The position numbers and the translations under genes were made by a program. This document shows, piece by piece, positions 11,472 to 20,908 of a stretch of DNA of 64,000 nt. This DNA comes from Marinobacter sp. C7 (lineage in GTDB: Bacteria > Pseudomonadota > Gammaproteobacteria > Pseudomonadales > Oleiphilaceae), in NCBI RefSeq assembly GCF_022343555.1, contig NZ_JAKQZH010000001.1, positions 1,966,108 through 2,030,107 on the forward strand. Reading direction: 5' to 3'. Under the pieces are notes generated by a model that worked only from the letters and a program-made list of their open reading frames with translations, was not told the origin of the DNA and did not search any database. How positions within the stretch are numbered: the first letter of the stretch is position 1; every line of letters starts with the position of its first letter.

Positions 11472-11938
11472 TGGCTACCTCCCGCGATCAGGTCCCGGTA
11501 GTGCTTGGGACTGGCCTCTTTTCCTATCCGCATGAACGTGGCCACACAATTGGCGATGGTCTCGCCGCCATCCTGGTAAGCCTCGCAACGGGTAAAAATG
11601 ATGTTTTTGGTCATACGGTAGGTTTCTGCGCGGGCGTATACCGGTTTGTGGGGATGGGCCGGGCGCATGTAGTCCACCCGCAGGTCGAGGGTCGGGCACA
11701 GTTCGAAGTCGTCGAGAGCACAGAGGATAACGCAGCCGGACGTGGTGTCCATCAAAGTGGTTATCGCGCCACCATGAATCACACCGGTATCCGGATTGCC
11801 GATAATCCGGTCGCTGTATGGCAGGCACAGGGTGAGCGTGCCGTCACCGGCATCGGTAACCGACAGGCCCAGCTCGCGGGCCTGGTTCAGGGTTTCGATA
11901 AACCGGGTAACCCGGTCTATTCGGGTTTGATTATCCAT
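11468..11938 (-). CDS. PaaI-type hotdog-fold thioesterase (first of pair)
   Basis: A 156-residue hotdog protein with GVIHGGAITTLMDTTSGC, the HGG loop and the Asp of the central helix typical of PaaI thioesterases. It shares this architecture with the next gene, but the rest diverges, so the pair looks like an old duplication or a heterodimer. It starts 18 nt after the DUF599 stop, which suggests one transcript with it. An RBS-like CAGGAGAAT lies just upstream. Confidence 0.85.
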   Translation of the reverse strand: MDNQTRIDRVTRFIETLNQARELGLSVTDAGDGTLTLCLPYSDRIIGNPDTGVIHGGAITTLMDTTSGCVILCALDDFELCPTLDLRVDYMRPAHPHKPVYARAETYRMTKNIIFTRCEAYQDGGETIANCVATFMRIGKEASPKHYRDLIAGGSQ

Positions 11939-11956
11939 GCAGGAGAATCCTGTTGA

Positions 11957-12694
11957 TCAGTTGGTTTTGGTCTTTTGCTCGGCTTTCGCCGCTGCCGTTT
12001 CCTCAAACACTTTGCCGGAGCGCAGCGCCTCCAGCGCATCGGAGCAGAATTCCCGGCGGTAGAGAACAATGACCACAACGGTAGAGGCCGCGATGAATGC
12101 GATGGGGTGGAAGAACCAGGCAACCACTGCCATCGCGTAGTAGAAGGACCTCAGCCCCAGGTTGAAGGCATCCCCGGCCATGTTACAGATATTACCGGCA
12201 CTGCGGGCAAAGGCTTCCCGGGCCGCCGGGCTGGTTTTGGTATCTTCGGCCAGGGGTGCACTGCCCACCATCACCGCGACGAAGTTGTACATCCGCATGG
12301 ACCAGGTGAACTTGAAGAACGCGTATACAAACACCACCAGCAGTACGACCAACCGCAATTCCCATACCTCCCGGGTCGGCACCGCGCTGAAGGGCATGGC
12401 AGCAAAGACCTCCATGGCCTCGCTGGTGTAGCCCAGGGCCGTGATGATACCGGCCAGGATCAGCAGGCAGCTGGAGGCAAAAAAAGCACCGTTGCGCTCC
12501 AGATTACCAACCACCGAGGTGTCGGACATGCGATTGCCACGGCGCAGCATCACCCGCATCCAGTCTTCCCGGTACAGATCCAGCGTGTTCGACAGGCAAG
12601 GTCTGTCTGTCGCCCTCCGCTTTGAATACTGGGTGTAACCAACCCAGCAAATGAAGAACCAGAGCAGCGAGGCAAGCTCGAGCAAATTACTCAT
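11957..12694 (-). CDS. DUF599 family membrane protein
   Basis: A 245-residue integral membrane protein. Hydrophobic segments lie near residues 4-20, 70-92, 112-130 and 195-222. A central basic, non-membrane part (YREDWMRVMLRRGNRM) is characteristic of DUF599. Function unknown. It heads a minus-strand unit with the two thioesterases and is divergent from the M48 protease gene. Confidence 0.8.
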   Translation of the reverse strand: MSNLLELASLLWFFICWVGYTQYSKRRATDRPCLSNTLDLYREDWMRVMLRRGNRMSDTSVVGNLERNGAFFASSCLLILAGIITALGYTSEAMEVFAAMPFSAVPTREVWELRLVVLLVVFVYAFFKFTWSMRMYNFVAVMVGSAPLAEDTKTSPAAREAFARSAGNICNMAGDAFNLGLRSFYYAMAVVAWFFHPIAFIAASTVVVIVLYRREFCSDALEALRSGKVFEETAAAKAEQKTKTN

Positions 12695-12857
12695 GAAAGG
12701 CCTTAGTCAGGAATTAAAAAACCGGGAAAGGAATCACCCATCTATAATACGCCAAGACACGCCAGCCCTCCAGAAATCGGGCATGTTCAGGTCTGGCCAA
12801 CCGTGCAATCATGTAGAAAGCCAATCTAATCCAGGCACCCAGGTACAGGAGGTAACC

Positions 12858-14132
12858 GTGCATCTTTCCAGATCCAGATTCGGGCTCTTGTTTCTTGCCC
12901 TAGCATTTGTCACGGGCTGCGCCGTCAATCCCGTTACCGGCGAGAAACAGCTTTCCTTGATTCCCGAGAGCCAGGAGTTGGCCATCGGGGCGGAGCAGTA
13001 CATCCCGACCCAACAAACCCAGGGAGGTCGATTCTATGTCGATCCCGAGCTGAACCTCTATGTGCGTGAGGTGGGCCAGAAACTGGCGCGGGTAAGTGAT
13101 CGCCCCGACCTGCCCTACGAATTCGTGGTATTGAACAGCAGCGCCCCCAACGCCTGGGCCCTGCCCGGCGGCAAGATTGCCATCAATCGCGGACTGCTCA
13201 CCAAACTGGATGACGAAGCCCAGCTGGCTTCGGTTCTTGGCCACGAAATCGTTCACGCGGCAGCCCGCCACAGCGTGCAGCGAATGCAGCAGGCCCAGTT
13301 GATCAGTCTGGGCGTTGCCGGACTGGGTTTTGCAGTCTCCGACAACGAGTGGGCCGGGCTGATCATGGGCGGGGCGGCGCTCGGCGCGCAGCTTGCGCTT
13401 GCCCAGTACAGCCAGGGAGATGAGCTGGAGTCGGACCATTACGGCATAAACTATATGAAGGAGGCTGGCTACGATCCCCAGGCTGCGGTGGAATTGCAGG
13501 AGCTTTTCCTGGAAATGAGTGAAGGCCGGAACCAAGGGTTCGTCCAGGGACTATTCGCCACTCACCCGCCTTCTGCCAAACGCGTGGCGGAGAACCGAGA
13601 ACTCGTCAACAAGATTGGGGCCGGCGGTTATCGTGGCGCCGATGTCTACCAGCGCAAGCTGGCAACACTCAGAGAGCTGCAACCGGCCTATGACGCCCAC
13701 GACAAGGCCCTGGAGCTGGCCAGGGAAAAGGATTATGACGCCGCACTTGCCAAGGTCAACGAGGCCATCCGCATCCTGCCACGGGAAGCCATGTTCTATT
13801 CCCTCAGGGGCCGAATCTACCAGCAGCAAAAGAAACTGGAGCAGGCAGAAGCAGACTTTGACAAGGCCGTCTCGCTGTACCCGGAAATGTTCGAGTACCA
13901 GCTTCGCAGTGGCCTGAACGCTCTGGCCCTGAACAAGGTCGACAAAGCAAGGACCCGTCTGACCAAAGCCAATGACGTGGTGCCCACATCCATCGGCTAC
14001 CTCCGCATGGGGGATGTCGCCGTCAAGCAGAACCGCCGTGACGAAGCCGTCGCCTATTACAGCCAGGCCGCCAAGGCCGGCGGTGATGTGGGTCAGGAGG
14101 CCCAGAGAAAACTGGCCGCACTCACTCAGTAA
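12858..14132 (+). CDS. BepA/YfgC-like M48 metalloprotease lipoprotein with TPR domain
   Basis: A 424-residue protein with a lipoprotein signal (FVTGC, Cys21), an M48 zinc protease domain with HEIVH at 129-133 and a downstream zinc glutamate (ELESDHYG), and C-terminal TPR repeats from about residue 285. The arrangement matches BepA/YfgC, which degrades or assists outer-membrane proteins such as LptD in the periplasm. I chose the GTG at 12858 because it has AGGAGG 5 nt upstream and places the lipobox correctly; the frame's upstream ATG at 12651 lies inside the divergent gene. A strong terminator follows. Confidence 0.85.
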   Translation: MHLSRSRFGLLFLALAFVTGCAVNPVTGEKQLSLIPESQELAIGAEQYIPTQQTQGGRFYVDPELNLYVREVGQKLARVSDRPDLPYEFVVLNSSAPNAWALPGGKIAINRGLLTKLDDEAQLASVLGHEIVHAAARHSVQRMQQAQLISLGVAGLGFAVSDNEWAGLIMGGAALGAQLALAQYSQGDELESDHYGINYMKEAGYDPQAAVELQELFLEMSEGRNQGFVQGLFATHPPSAKRVAENRELVNKIGAGGYRGADVYQRKLATLRELQPAYDAHDKALELAREKDYDAALAKVNEAIRILPREAMFYSLRGRIYQQQKKLEQAEADFDKAVSLYPEMFEYQLRSGLNALALNKVDKARTRLTKANDVVPTSIGYLRMGDVAVKQNRRDEAVAYYSQAAKAGGDVGQEAQRKLAALTQ

Positions 14133-14146
14133 AGAGCCGGGATCGA

Positions 14147-14182
14147 AAAGCCGGGACTGCGCAAGCGGCCCGGCTTTTTTTG
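14147..14182 (+). terminator. Intrinsic terminator after the M48 protease gene
   Basis: AAAGCCGGG pairs with CCCGGCTTT around a 13-nt loop, followed by TTTTTGTG. It lies 15 nt after the stop. Confidence 0.85.
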
Positions 14183-14237
14183 TGCCATCGCCCGATGACC
14201 CCAGCGACGCACAATCTTCGTCACTGCCTGCATTGAC

Positions 14238-14259
14238 TTTTAGAGCATTAACTCTAAAA
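14238..14259. promoter_or_regulatory. Operator-like inverted repeat upstream of the SCP2-like/alcohol dehydrogenase pair
   Basis: TTTTAGAG (14238-14245), six bases, CTCTAAAA (14252-14259): perfect 8-bp arms, about 37 nt before the ATG of the first gene. The AT-rich palindrome in an otherwise GC-rich region suggests a repressor site. The regulator is unknown. Confidence 0.45.
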
Positions 14260-14295
14260 ATCACTGTTACCGACAACTAACAATGGACGACGGCC

Positions 14296-14841
14296 ATGTT
14301 GCTCAAACGTATCCAGCCGATGGTGTTCCAGGCCCGGCGCCTCTACGTGGACATTATGTTCCAGGTCATGGGGCGCGCCTTGCAGGCGGTCAGTGAAGTG
14401 GACGAGACCGTGCAGAACGAGGCCCGCGCACTTCCACAGGGACTCCTGTTCGAAATGATGGTCATGCCCGAGGGCCCGCGCCTGATCGTGGAGCACATCG
14501 GAGACGGCTATTTCCACTACCACGGGGACTCCGCTCCCCGTCCGGTGGACCTGTCCATCCAGTTCAAGCACATCGCCCATGCCTTCCTGGTACTGTCCTT
14601 CCAGGAAAAGACATCGGAAGCGTTTGCCAATGACCGCATGCTGGTGGACGGCGACGTGAGCTACGCAGTACGCATGACCCGGGTACTGAACCGGCTCGAA
14701 ACCTTCATCCTGCCGAAACTCATTGCCGAGCGCGCAGTGAAGGAATATCCCGCCAGCCTGCATCTACCGGAAAAGCTGATCAGTGCCGCCAGGATTTACC
14801 TGAAGGTTGCCACCAATTTTGTCGAGACAGCGAGACCCTAA
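14296..14841 (+). CDS. SCP2-like hypothetical protein
   Basis: A 181-residue protein without signal peptide. The pattern GLLFEMMVMPEGPRLIV followed by VDLSIQFKHIAHAFLVL resembles an SCP2/UbiJ-like lipid-binding fold, as does a 'mutated variable part' shape with no catalytic motifs; this assignment is tentative. Its stop is directly followed by the ATG of the alcohol dehydrogenase gene, so the two are co-translated. It might present a hydrophobic substrate or fatty aldehyde to that enzyme (inference). Confidence 0.55.
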   Translation: MLLKRIQPMVFQARRLYVDIMFQVMGRALQAVSEVDETVQNEARALPQGLLFEMMVMPEGPRLIVEHIGDGYFHYHGDSAPRPVDLSIQFKHIAHAFLVLSFQEKTSEAFANDRMLVDGDVSYAVRMTRVLNRLETFILPKLIAERAVKEYPASLHLPEKLISAARIYLKVATNFVETARP

Positions 14842-16029
14842 ATGAGCCATAAATATTACGAGTTCTTCTGCCCGGTCAAAGTCATTGCCGGCAAGGCTGC
14901 CCTTGAGCACATTCCCTATGAACTGACCGGCCTGGCAGCAAAACGGCCCATGATCGTCACCGACAAGGGCGTCCGCGCCGCAGGCCTGCTTGATCCGGTA
15001 ATTGCCGCGTGCGAAGAAAGTGGTCTGGAGATCGTCAGCATCTACGATGACGTGCCCCCCGACTCATCCACGTCGGTCGTCCGGGATATCGCCGGGATCT
15101 ACCGGCAGGAGAAATGCGATGCCATCATTGCGGTGGGCGGCGGATCGGCCATCGATACCGGCAAGGCGGTGAACATCCTGGTGTCTGAAGGAGGCGATGA
15201 TATCGCGAGGTACAGCGGGGCGGGTATCCTGAAGCACCCCCTCAAGCCGTTCTTTGTGGTACCGACCACCGCTGGCACCGGCTCCGAGGTTACGGCCGTG
15301 GCCGTCATCACCGACGAAAAAAAGGGCGTGAAACTCCCTTTCACCTCGTCGTTCCTGCTGCCCAATGCCGCCATCATCGACCCGCGGATGACCCTGACAT
15401 TGCCGCCTCACATCACAGCAGCAACCGCCATGGACGCGATGACCCACGCTACCGAGGCGTTCACCTGCATGGCGAAGAATCCACTGAGCGATGCCTACGC
15501 CACGGCCGCCATCAAAAAGATCAGTCAGTCGCTGCTGAACGTCATGGACAACCCGAAGGATACCGAGGGGCGACTCGAGCTGGCTCAGGCCTCCACCATG
15601 GCCGGCATTGCCTTCTCCAACTCCATGGTTGGCCTGGTCCATTCGCTCGGGCATGCCACAGGCGCGATCTGCCACCTGCCTCATGGCCTTTGCATGAGCC
15701 TGTATCTGCCTTACGTGCTGGAGTACAATCTGGAATCGATCCGTGAGCCGCTCGGTGAGCTGCTGTTATATCTTGAGGGGCCGGAAGTCTACTCGGCGAC
15801 ACCGGCCTCCCGTCGGGCCGAAGCCACGATTTCCGCCATCCGTAAGCTGCGGGATCAGCTCTACAAGCGCTGCCAGTTGCCCCGTACCCTGAAGGAGACC
15901 GGCAAGGTGCTTGAAAACCAGCTGGATCACATTGCCGAGATGGCTCTGGATGATGGTTCGATCATGTTCAACCCGAAGGAAGTCACCCTGGAGGATGCGC
16001 GAGCCGTATTGCGCCGGGCCTGGGCTTGA
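14842..16029 (+). CDS. Iron-containing alcohol dehydrogenase
   Basis: A 395-residue group III NAD(P)-dependent alcohol dehydrogenase. It shows AVGGGSAIDTGKA (nucleotide binding) and PTTAGTGSEVT. Metal ligands lie in TAMDAMTHATEAF and HSLGHATGAICHLPHG (several His). It interconverts alcohols and aldehydes; chain-length preference is unknown, but fatty alcohol metabolism would suit a hydrocarbon-using marine bacterium. The ATG abuts the stop of the SCP2-like gene. A hairpin follows. Confidence 0.9.
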   Translation: MSHKYYEFFCPVKVIAGKAALEHIPYELTGLAAKRPMIVTDKGVRAAGLLDPVIAACEESGLEIVSIYDDVPPDSSTSVVRDIAGIYRQEKCDAIIAVGGGSAIDTGKAVNILVSEGGDDIARYSGAGILKHPLKPFFVVPTTAGTGSEVTAVAVITDEKKGVKLPFTSSFLLPNAAIIDPRMTLTLPPHITAATAMDAMTHATEAFTCMAKNPLSDAYATAAIKKISQSLLNVMDNPKDTEGRLELAQASTMAGIAFSNSMVGLVHSLGHATGAICHLPHGLCMSLYLPYVLEYNLESIREPLGELLLYLEGPEVYSATPASRRAEATISAIRKLRDQLYKRCQLPRTLKETGKVLENQLDHIAEMALDDGSIMFNPKEVTLEDARAVLRRAWA

Positions 16030-16040
16030 ATACCATGATC

Positions 16041-16063
16041 AACGGGCCTGCGGGCCCGTTTGA
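16041..16063 (+). terminator. Terminator after the alcohol dehydrogenase gene
   Basis: AACGGGCC and GGCCCGTT form an 8-bp stem with a 4-nt loop, followed by TGATT, a short U-rich tail. Probably ends the two-gene transcript. Confidence 0.65.
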
Positions 16064-16191
16064 TTCACGGCAAAAGAAAGAATCAGAATAATTGAAATCC
16101 GCCGGCAATGCAGTAACAATTGCACGGCAGGCTGGCAGGGAGGTAGCCGGATTACCCTGATTAACGTTCATGACGCCATCAGAGTCCAAAA

Positions 16192-16962
16192 ATGAAACAG
16201 CGAATGCCCTCCCTCCCCGTTCTGACCGCCTTTTTGCTGCTATCAGTGGCTGTACTCCTGCCCGCGGTGTCCAGCGCGGCTCCCGAGAACCGGACGTTGC
16301 GTTTTAACGTTTCGCCGAACGGCTACCCCCCCTACCTGATCGTCGAGAACCGGAAACAATCGGGCATCATATGGGATGTCATGGCCCTGATTACCAAGCG
16401 TCTCGGCTACGATCTGGTCGCCGAGAAGATTCCTCGTAAACGGGTAGATGAAATGCTGCTTGAAGGTTATCTCGATGCCACTCCCCGTGCCAGGGAGTGG
16501 ACTGATGAGCCGGAAAAGTTTCTGTTCACCGAGCCTGTGGTGGCAGTCGAGGAAGTAATCTTTATCCCGAAGGATTCCGAGCTGACTTATCGAACCCCGC
16601 AAGATCTGTTCTCACGAACCGTCGTCACCCACCTGGGTTACAACTACCCAGCGCTGGAGCCGCACTTCGAAGCCGGTACTATTAGCCGTTTCGATGTGGC
16701 CAGAGATCTGGACATGTTCATGTATGTGCTTCATGGAAAGCGCTTTGATGCCGCCGTCGCCGACCGACTGGTGGGCAATTGGCTACTGAGGAACGAGGGC
16801 CTTCAGGATCAATTTCGCTCATCTGAACAGAACATCAGTAACGTCGGGCTCCGGATCATGTTGCCCAGCGGCTGGGAGGATTTTGTCGGTGACTTCAATC
16901 GAGAGCTGAGCAGAATTCGCGAGAACGGCGAGCTGGATGCCATTCTCGCGAACTACCGCTGA
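16192..16962 (+). CDS. Periplasmic solute-binding protein (SBP_bac_3-like)
   Basis: A 256-residue exported protein. Signal peptide: basic MKQR, hydrophobic FLLLSVAVLLPAVSSA, cleavage near SSA-AP. The mature part begins LRFNVSPNGYPPYLIVE and includes MALITKRLGYDLVAEKIPRKR, the pattern of family 3 periplasmic amino-acid-binding proteins. No transporter genes adjoin it, so it may be an orphan receptor or serve a signalling protein elsewhere. The convergent ybbP gene ends 6 nt away. Confidence 0.75.
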   Translation: MKQRMPSLPVLTAFLLLSVAVLLPAVSSAAPENRTLRFNVSPNGYPPYLIVENRKQSGIIWDVMALITKRLGYDLVAEKIPRKRVDEMLLEGYLDATPRAREWTDEPEKFLFTEPVVAVEEVIFIPKDSELTYRTPQDLFSRTVVTHLGYNYPALEPHFEAGTISRFDVARDLDMFMYVLHGKRFDAAVADRLVGNWLLRNEGLQDQFRSSEQNISNVGLRIMLPSGWEDFVGDFNRELSRIRENGELDAILANYR

Positions 16963-16968
16963 CTGTCT

Positions 16969-19455
16969 TCACTCCAGCCTGCGCAGCAGCAACATCGGCG
17001 AAACACTGAGCACCGGACGCAGCTGCCAACGCCCGAACAGGGAGAGCACGATGGCACTGATCACGGGAATCGGAACAATCACCTGCCAGTGCCAGCTGAA
17101 GCTCCCCTCGAACATCCGGAACTGCAGGGCGTAAACGGCAGCCTCAGCGGCAACCACCCCCAGAAAGCCGGCAAAGCCCCCTAAAACCGCAAACTCCAGC
17201 ATGGTGCTGCGCACCAGCAGGGTCTGACGGCCACCCAGCGTCCGTAGCAATGCCCCCTCACGCTGACGATCCCGCAGGGTGGCGCTGACCACAGCGGCCA
17301 TCACGACCAGCGCCGCCGCCAGAATCAGGGCCAGGATGGCCTCGATGGCCCGCGTCACCTGCTGTACGATTTCCTGTATCCGACCGATAATATGGTCGAT
17401 CTCCAGCACGGACACAGTCGGAAACTGGCGTGAGAACGCATTCAGTGCTGTCTTCTTCTGCGGTGGCAGATAGAAGCTCGTGATCCAGGTCGCCGGCAAC
17501 CCCTCGAGGGCCCCTCCCGGCGGGAAGGCCATGTAGAAGTTCGGCTTCATGCTGTCCCATTGGACAGTACGAATACTGGTGACCGGCTCAGTGATCTTTT
17601 CCGACCCAATGGTAAAGGTCAGCCGGTCGCCCAGCTTCAGGCCGAGTCGCTCGGCCAGTTCCGCTTCAACCGACACACCGGTCTGTACACTATCGGCGAA
17701 CCACTGACCGTCGATTATCTCGTTGTCCTCTGGTAGTGATGCCATCCAGGTGAGGTTGAGCTCCCGGTTCAGCGCGCCGATCCGCTCGTCCTTGCTCACT
17801 GCTTCCTTGACCGGCTCCCCGTTCAGCTCGGTGAGCCGGCCCCGGACCATGGGATACAGCTCTTCCAACGGCTGCCCCTGCTGCTCCCAGAACCCGGCCA
17901 CCTCATCGACGGTGTCCGGTGCGATATTGATCAGAAAATGGTTCGGCGCATCTTCCGGTAGTTGAGCCTGCCAGTCGTTCAACAGCGAGGTCCGCACCAG
18001 CACCAGTGTGGCCGCCAGCATCAGGGTCATCGCGAATACGGCGATCTGGGACAGACTCGCGTTGCGGTGCCGATAGAGCCCAACCAACGCCAGTCGCCAG
18101 GCATTACCTCCACCACGGATGCGACGCAGGGCCGTTACCAGGCCCCAGCCGAGCAGCGCGAGCGAAGCGAGCAACAACGCCAGGCCTCCGAGCAGCGATA
18201 ACACCAGGGCCAGCTCGCCGGCATAGAGCCAGACCAGGCCGAAGATGGCAACGATGGCCACCAGCATGTCCGGCCATGCTTCCCGGCCGCTCTCACCGGG
18301 CTGGCTGCGCAGGACCCGCATGGCCGGTACATTGCGAAGGCGCCGAATGGGTGGATAGGCAAACGCAAACAGCGAAACCAGGGCAGTCAGCAGCGCGGGC
18401 ATGAGCGCCGCCGGGTCCAGATGGATATCCACCGGGCGTTCCAGCACATCGCTGAGCATGGAGGCCAGTAACCAGAATAGCGGGATAGCTACCAGCAGGC
18501 CGCCCACCATGCCGGTGATTCCCCAAAGAACCAGACGTCTCAGGTAGAGACGACCGATGCCGGCGCCGTTGAGACCCAGCGTTTTCAACAGCGCCACCGT
18601 GTCCCGCTGGGACAAGGCATATTGCCTGCTGGCAACGGCCACCGCCACGGCTGCGAGCAACACGGCCAGGCTGCCACCCAGCAGGAGGAAACGTTCGGCC
18701 CGCTCCAGGGATCGGGAGAAGGTTTCGCCGTCACGCACACCTTCCCATTCATGACTGGGCTCCAGGCGGGGCTGTAACCACTGATAGTAACTTTCCAGTG
18801 ACGATTCCTCGCCGGCAAACAGGTACACGTACTCGACCCGACTGCCCTCCTGTATCACGCCGGTGGATTCAACATCGCTCTGATGCATCATCACCCGCGG
18901 CGCAAGGGCTGACAGCCGGAAACCTCCGTCCGGCTCCCGGATCAACAGGCCGGACACAGTCAGCTCACGGTTACCCACCTCCAGCGCATCGCCGATCTCA
19001 AGCTCCAGTAATCGCAACAGTCGCGGATTGATCCAGACTTCGCCGGGCTTTGGCCCCGTCTGGACCAGTTCCCGGGGACTGTCCGGTCCGGATTGGACTT
19101 CTATCTCGCCCCGGAGCGGGTATTCGTTGCTGACCGCTTTCACCGAAACCAGCTGAAAACCGCCGCCCCCGAACACCATGGTGGAAAACTCCACCATCTG
19201 CCCCGTTTCAAGGTTTCGGGCATCCGCCTCCTGCAACCACGTATCCGGGATCGGCCGGCCGTTTTCGGCTTCCAGTTGCCGGTCTGCCGCAAGGAAGGAG
19301 CTGGCGGAGGTAACCAGGGTTCGCTGCAACTGGCTGGCAAACAGGGCAATCGTGGCCACGGTGGCTACGGCAATCACCAGGGCCGCCAGTACTACCCGTA
19401 CATCCCGTTCCCGCCAGTCGCGCCGAACGGACATGAGTTTCTGTTCAGCGGCCAT
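16969..19455 (-). CDS. ybbP: ABC transporter permease, YbbP/FtsX family
   Basis: An 828-residue membrane protein: one N-terminal TM (about residues 20-42), a large periplasmic domain, and clusters of TM segments near 255-380 and 405-470. A second periplasmic region and three C-terminal TMs (about 700-800) complete two FtsX-type modules. This fits YbbP, a MacB/LolCE-like (type VII) permease that does not itself form an ordinary import channel. Its start overlaps the ybbA stop by one base, so the two are coupled. The role may be lipid or toxin handling; it is untested in most species. Confidence 0.88.
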   Translation of the reverse strand: MAAEQKLMSVRRDWRERDVRVVLAALVIAVATVATIALFASQLQRTLVTSASSFLAADRQLEAENGRPIPDTWLQEADARNLETGQMVEFSTMVFGGGGFQLVSVKAVSNEYPLRGEIEVQSGPDSPRELVQTGPKPGEVWINPRLLRLLELEIGDALEVGNRELTVSGLLIREPDGGFRLSALAPRVMMHQSDVESTGVIQEGSRVEYVYLFAGEESSLESYYQWLQPRLEPSHEWEGVRDGETFSRSLERAERFLLLGGSLAVLLAAVAVAVASRQYALSQRDTVALLKTLGLNGAGIGRLYLRRLVLWGITGMVGGLLVAIPLFWLLASMLSDVLERPVDIHLDPAALMPALLTALVSLFAFAYPPIRRLRNVPAMRVLRSQPGESGREAWPDMLVAIVAIFGLVWLYAGELALVLSLLGGLALLLASLALLGWGLVTALRRIRGGGNAWRLALVGLYRHRNASLSQIAVFAMTLMLAATLVLVRTSLLNDWQAQLPEDAPNHFLINIAPDTVDEVAGFWEQQGQPLEELYPMVRGRLTELNGEPVKEAVSKDERIGALNRELNLTWMASLPEDNEIIDGQWFADSVQTGVSVEAELAERLGLKLGDRLTFTIGSEKITEPVTSIRTVQWDSMKPNFYMAFPPGGALEGLPATWITSFYLPPQKKTALNAFSRQFPTVSVLEIDHIIGRIQEIVQQVTRAIEAILALILAAALVVMAAVVSATLRDRQREGALLRTLGGRQTLLVRSTMLEFAVLGGFAGFLGVVAAEAAVYALQFRMFEGSFSWHWQVIVPIPVISAIVLSLFGRWQLRPVLSVSPMLLLRRLE

Positions 19456-20183
19456 CAGGACACCGGCTCCCCGAGCGCTTCGGGCTCGGTCAGTTGTCCC
19501 GCTTCAATATGGAACTGCCGCGAGCACCGGGCTGCCAGATGCTCGTCGTGTGTCACCATCACCAGGGTGGTACCCTGCTCCCGGTTCAGGGCCATCAACA
19601 GATCCGAGACCGCCTGGCCGGTTCGGTTATCAAGGTTGCCGGTGGGTTCGTCCGCAAACAGCACCACGGGGTCGGACGCAAAAGCGCGGGCAATCGCCAC
19701 CCGTTGCTGCTCTCCACCCGACAGTTGACGCGGCGTGTGGGTCAGACGTTCGCCGAGACCAACCCGCTCCAGCAATTCCCGGGCACGCTTCTCGGGCTCT
19801 TCAAACCCGGCCAGCTCCAGCGGCAACATGACATTCTCGAGGGCCGTCAGTGCGGGCAGTAGCTGGAATGACTGGAACACAAAGCCAACTCGGCTGGCCC
19901 GGAGCCTGGCACGTTCGTCCTCGCCGAGTTGGCTGATGGTTGCTCCATCAAGTTCCACCGACCCCTCCGTCGGGGTGTCCAGCCCGGCAAGCAAACCCAG
20001 CAGGGTGGTCTTACCGGAACCGGACCGGCCAACGATCGCTACTGATTCTCCACGATTGATTTCCAGGTTGACCCCTTGCAAGATCGTCAACGTATCGGTT
20101 TCCAGGCGGACCCGATGGGTCAGATCCTGCGCTCGTAACATCGGTGGCTGGTTTTCGGCCGTCGGGTTGGTCATCTGATTCAC
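19455..20183 (-). CDS. ybbA: ABC transporter ATP-binding protein YbbA
   Basis: A 242-residue LolD/MacB-type ATPase: Walker A GRSGSGKTT near residue 54, Q-loop FQSFQLLP, signature LSGGEQQRV and Walker B VVLFADEPTGNLD. The EPTGNLD motif marks the LolD/YbbA/MacB group. It should energise the YbbP permease encoded next. Divergent from tesA with about 54 nt between starts, the arrangement conserved in E. coli and pseudomonads. Confidence 0.93.
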   Translation of the reverse strand: MNQMTNPTAENQPPMLRAQDLTHRVRLETDTLTILQGVNLEINRGESVAIVGRSGSGKTTLLGLLAGLDTPTEGSVELDGATISQLGEDERARLRASRVGFVFQSFQLLPALTALENVMLPLELAGFEEPEKRARELLERVGLGERLTHTPRQLSGGEQQRVAIARAFASDPVVLFADEPTGNLDNRTGQAVSDLLMALNREQGTTLVMVTHDEHLAARCSRQFHIEAGQLTEPEALGEPVS

Positions 20184-20237
20184 GGGTGCTCCCGGCTCAA
20201 TGGTTTAATACGTTTAATCAAGGTAATCGAATTTTCT

Positions 20238-20894
20238 ATGGATACGCTATTGCTGCACGCCAGATCAATCCTTCTGGTGCTGTTCACTACCCTGGCAGCT
20301 CCGACACTGGCCAGCCAGAATACCATCCTGATCATGGGGGACAGCCTCAGTGCCGCTTACGGCGTGCGTTCGGAAGCCGGTTGGGTGCAACTGCTGCGCC
20401 AACGCCTGGAGCGCAACGGCCTGAGCCATTGGGAGGTCATCAATGCCAGCATCAGTGGCGAAACCGCGGACGGAGGCGCCCGGCGGCTGCCCGAACTGAT
20501 TGAGAAGCACGGCCCTGACGTCGTTATCATCGAACTCGGCGGCAATGACGGGCTTCGCGGCTTCCCGCCAAACGTAATCGAGTCCAATCTGGCGACCATG
20601 ATCGAAGCGACCCAGAACTCCGGGGCGCAGGCCCTGCTCGTGGGTATGCAGATGCCGCCAAACTATGGCCCCCGGTACACCCGGATGTTTGCAGAGCTGT
20701 ATCCGACTCTTTCAGACCGCTACAACACCGAACTGGTTCCTTTCTTTCTGGACGGAATCTATAACCACGACAACATGATGCAGGCGGACGGCATTCATCC
20801 CACGGAACAGGCGCAACCGAAGCTTCTGGACAAAGTCTGGCCAATACTCGAGCCAATGCTGCAAGAAGAGCGTACAGCCTCTAACGGTTCATGA
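20238..20894 (+). CDS. tesA: Arylesterase / acyl-CoA thioesterase I (SGNH hydrolase)
   Basis: A 218-residue exported SGNH/GDSL hydrolase. A signal peptide (LLHARSILLVLFTTLAAPTLA) directs it to the periplasm. Block I GDSLSAAYG holds the nucleophile Ser, block III is GGNDGLRG, and block V DGIHPT holds the Asp and His. The family cleaves acyl thioesters, esters and some lysophospholipids. Divergent from ybbA/ybbP. Length matches E. coli TesA. Confidence 0.92.
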   Translation: MDTLLLHARSILLVLFTTLAAPTLASQNTILIMGDSLSAAYGVRSEAGWVQLLRQRLERNGLSHWEVINASISGETADGGARRLPELIEKHGPDVVIIELGGNDGLRGFPPNVIESNLATMIEATQNSGAQALLVGMQMPPNYGPRYTRMFAELYPTLSDRYNTELVPFFLDGIYNHDNMMQADGIHPTEQAQPKLLDKVWPILEPMLQEERTASNGS

Positions 20895-20908
20895 CGGGGG
20901 CCTGCGGC

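Noticed and set aside
12651..12857. Upstream extension of the M48 protease
   Set aside because: It overlaps the divergent DUF599 gene, and would hide the lipoprotein signal; the GTG at 12858 has the Shine-Dalgarno.
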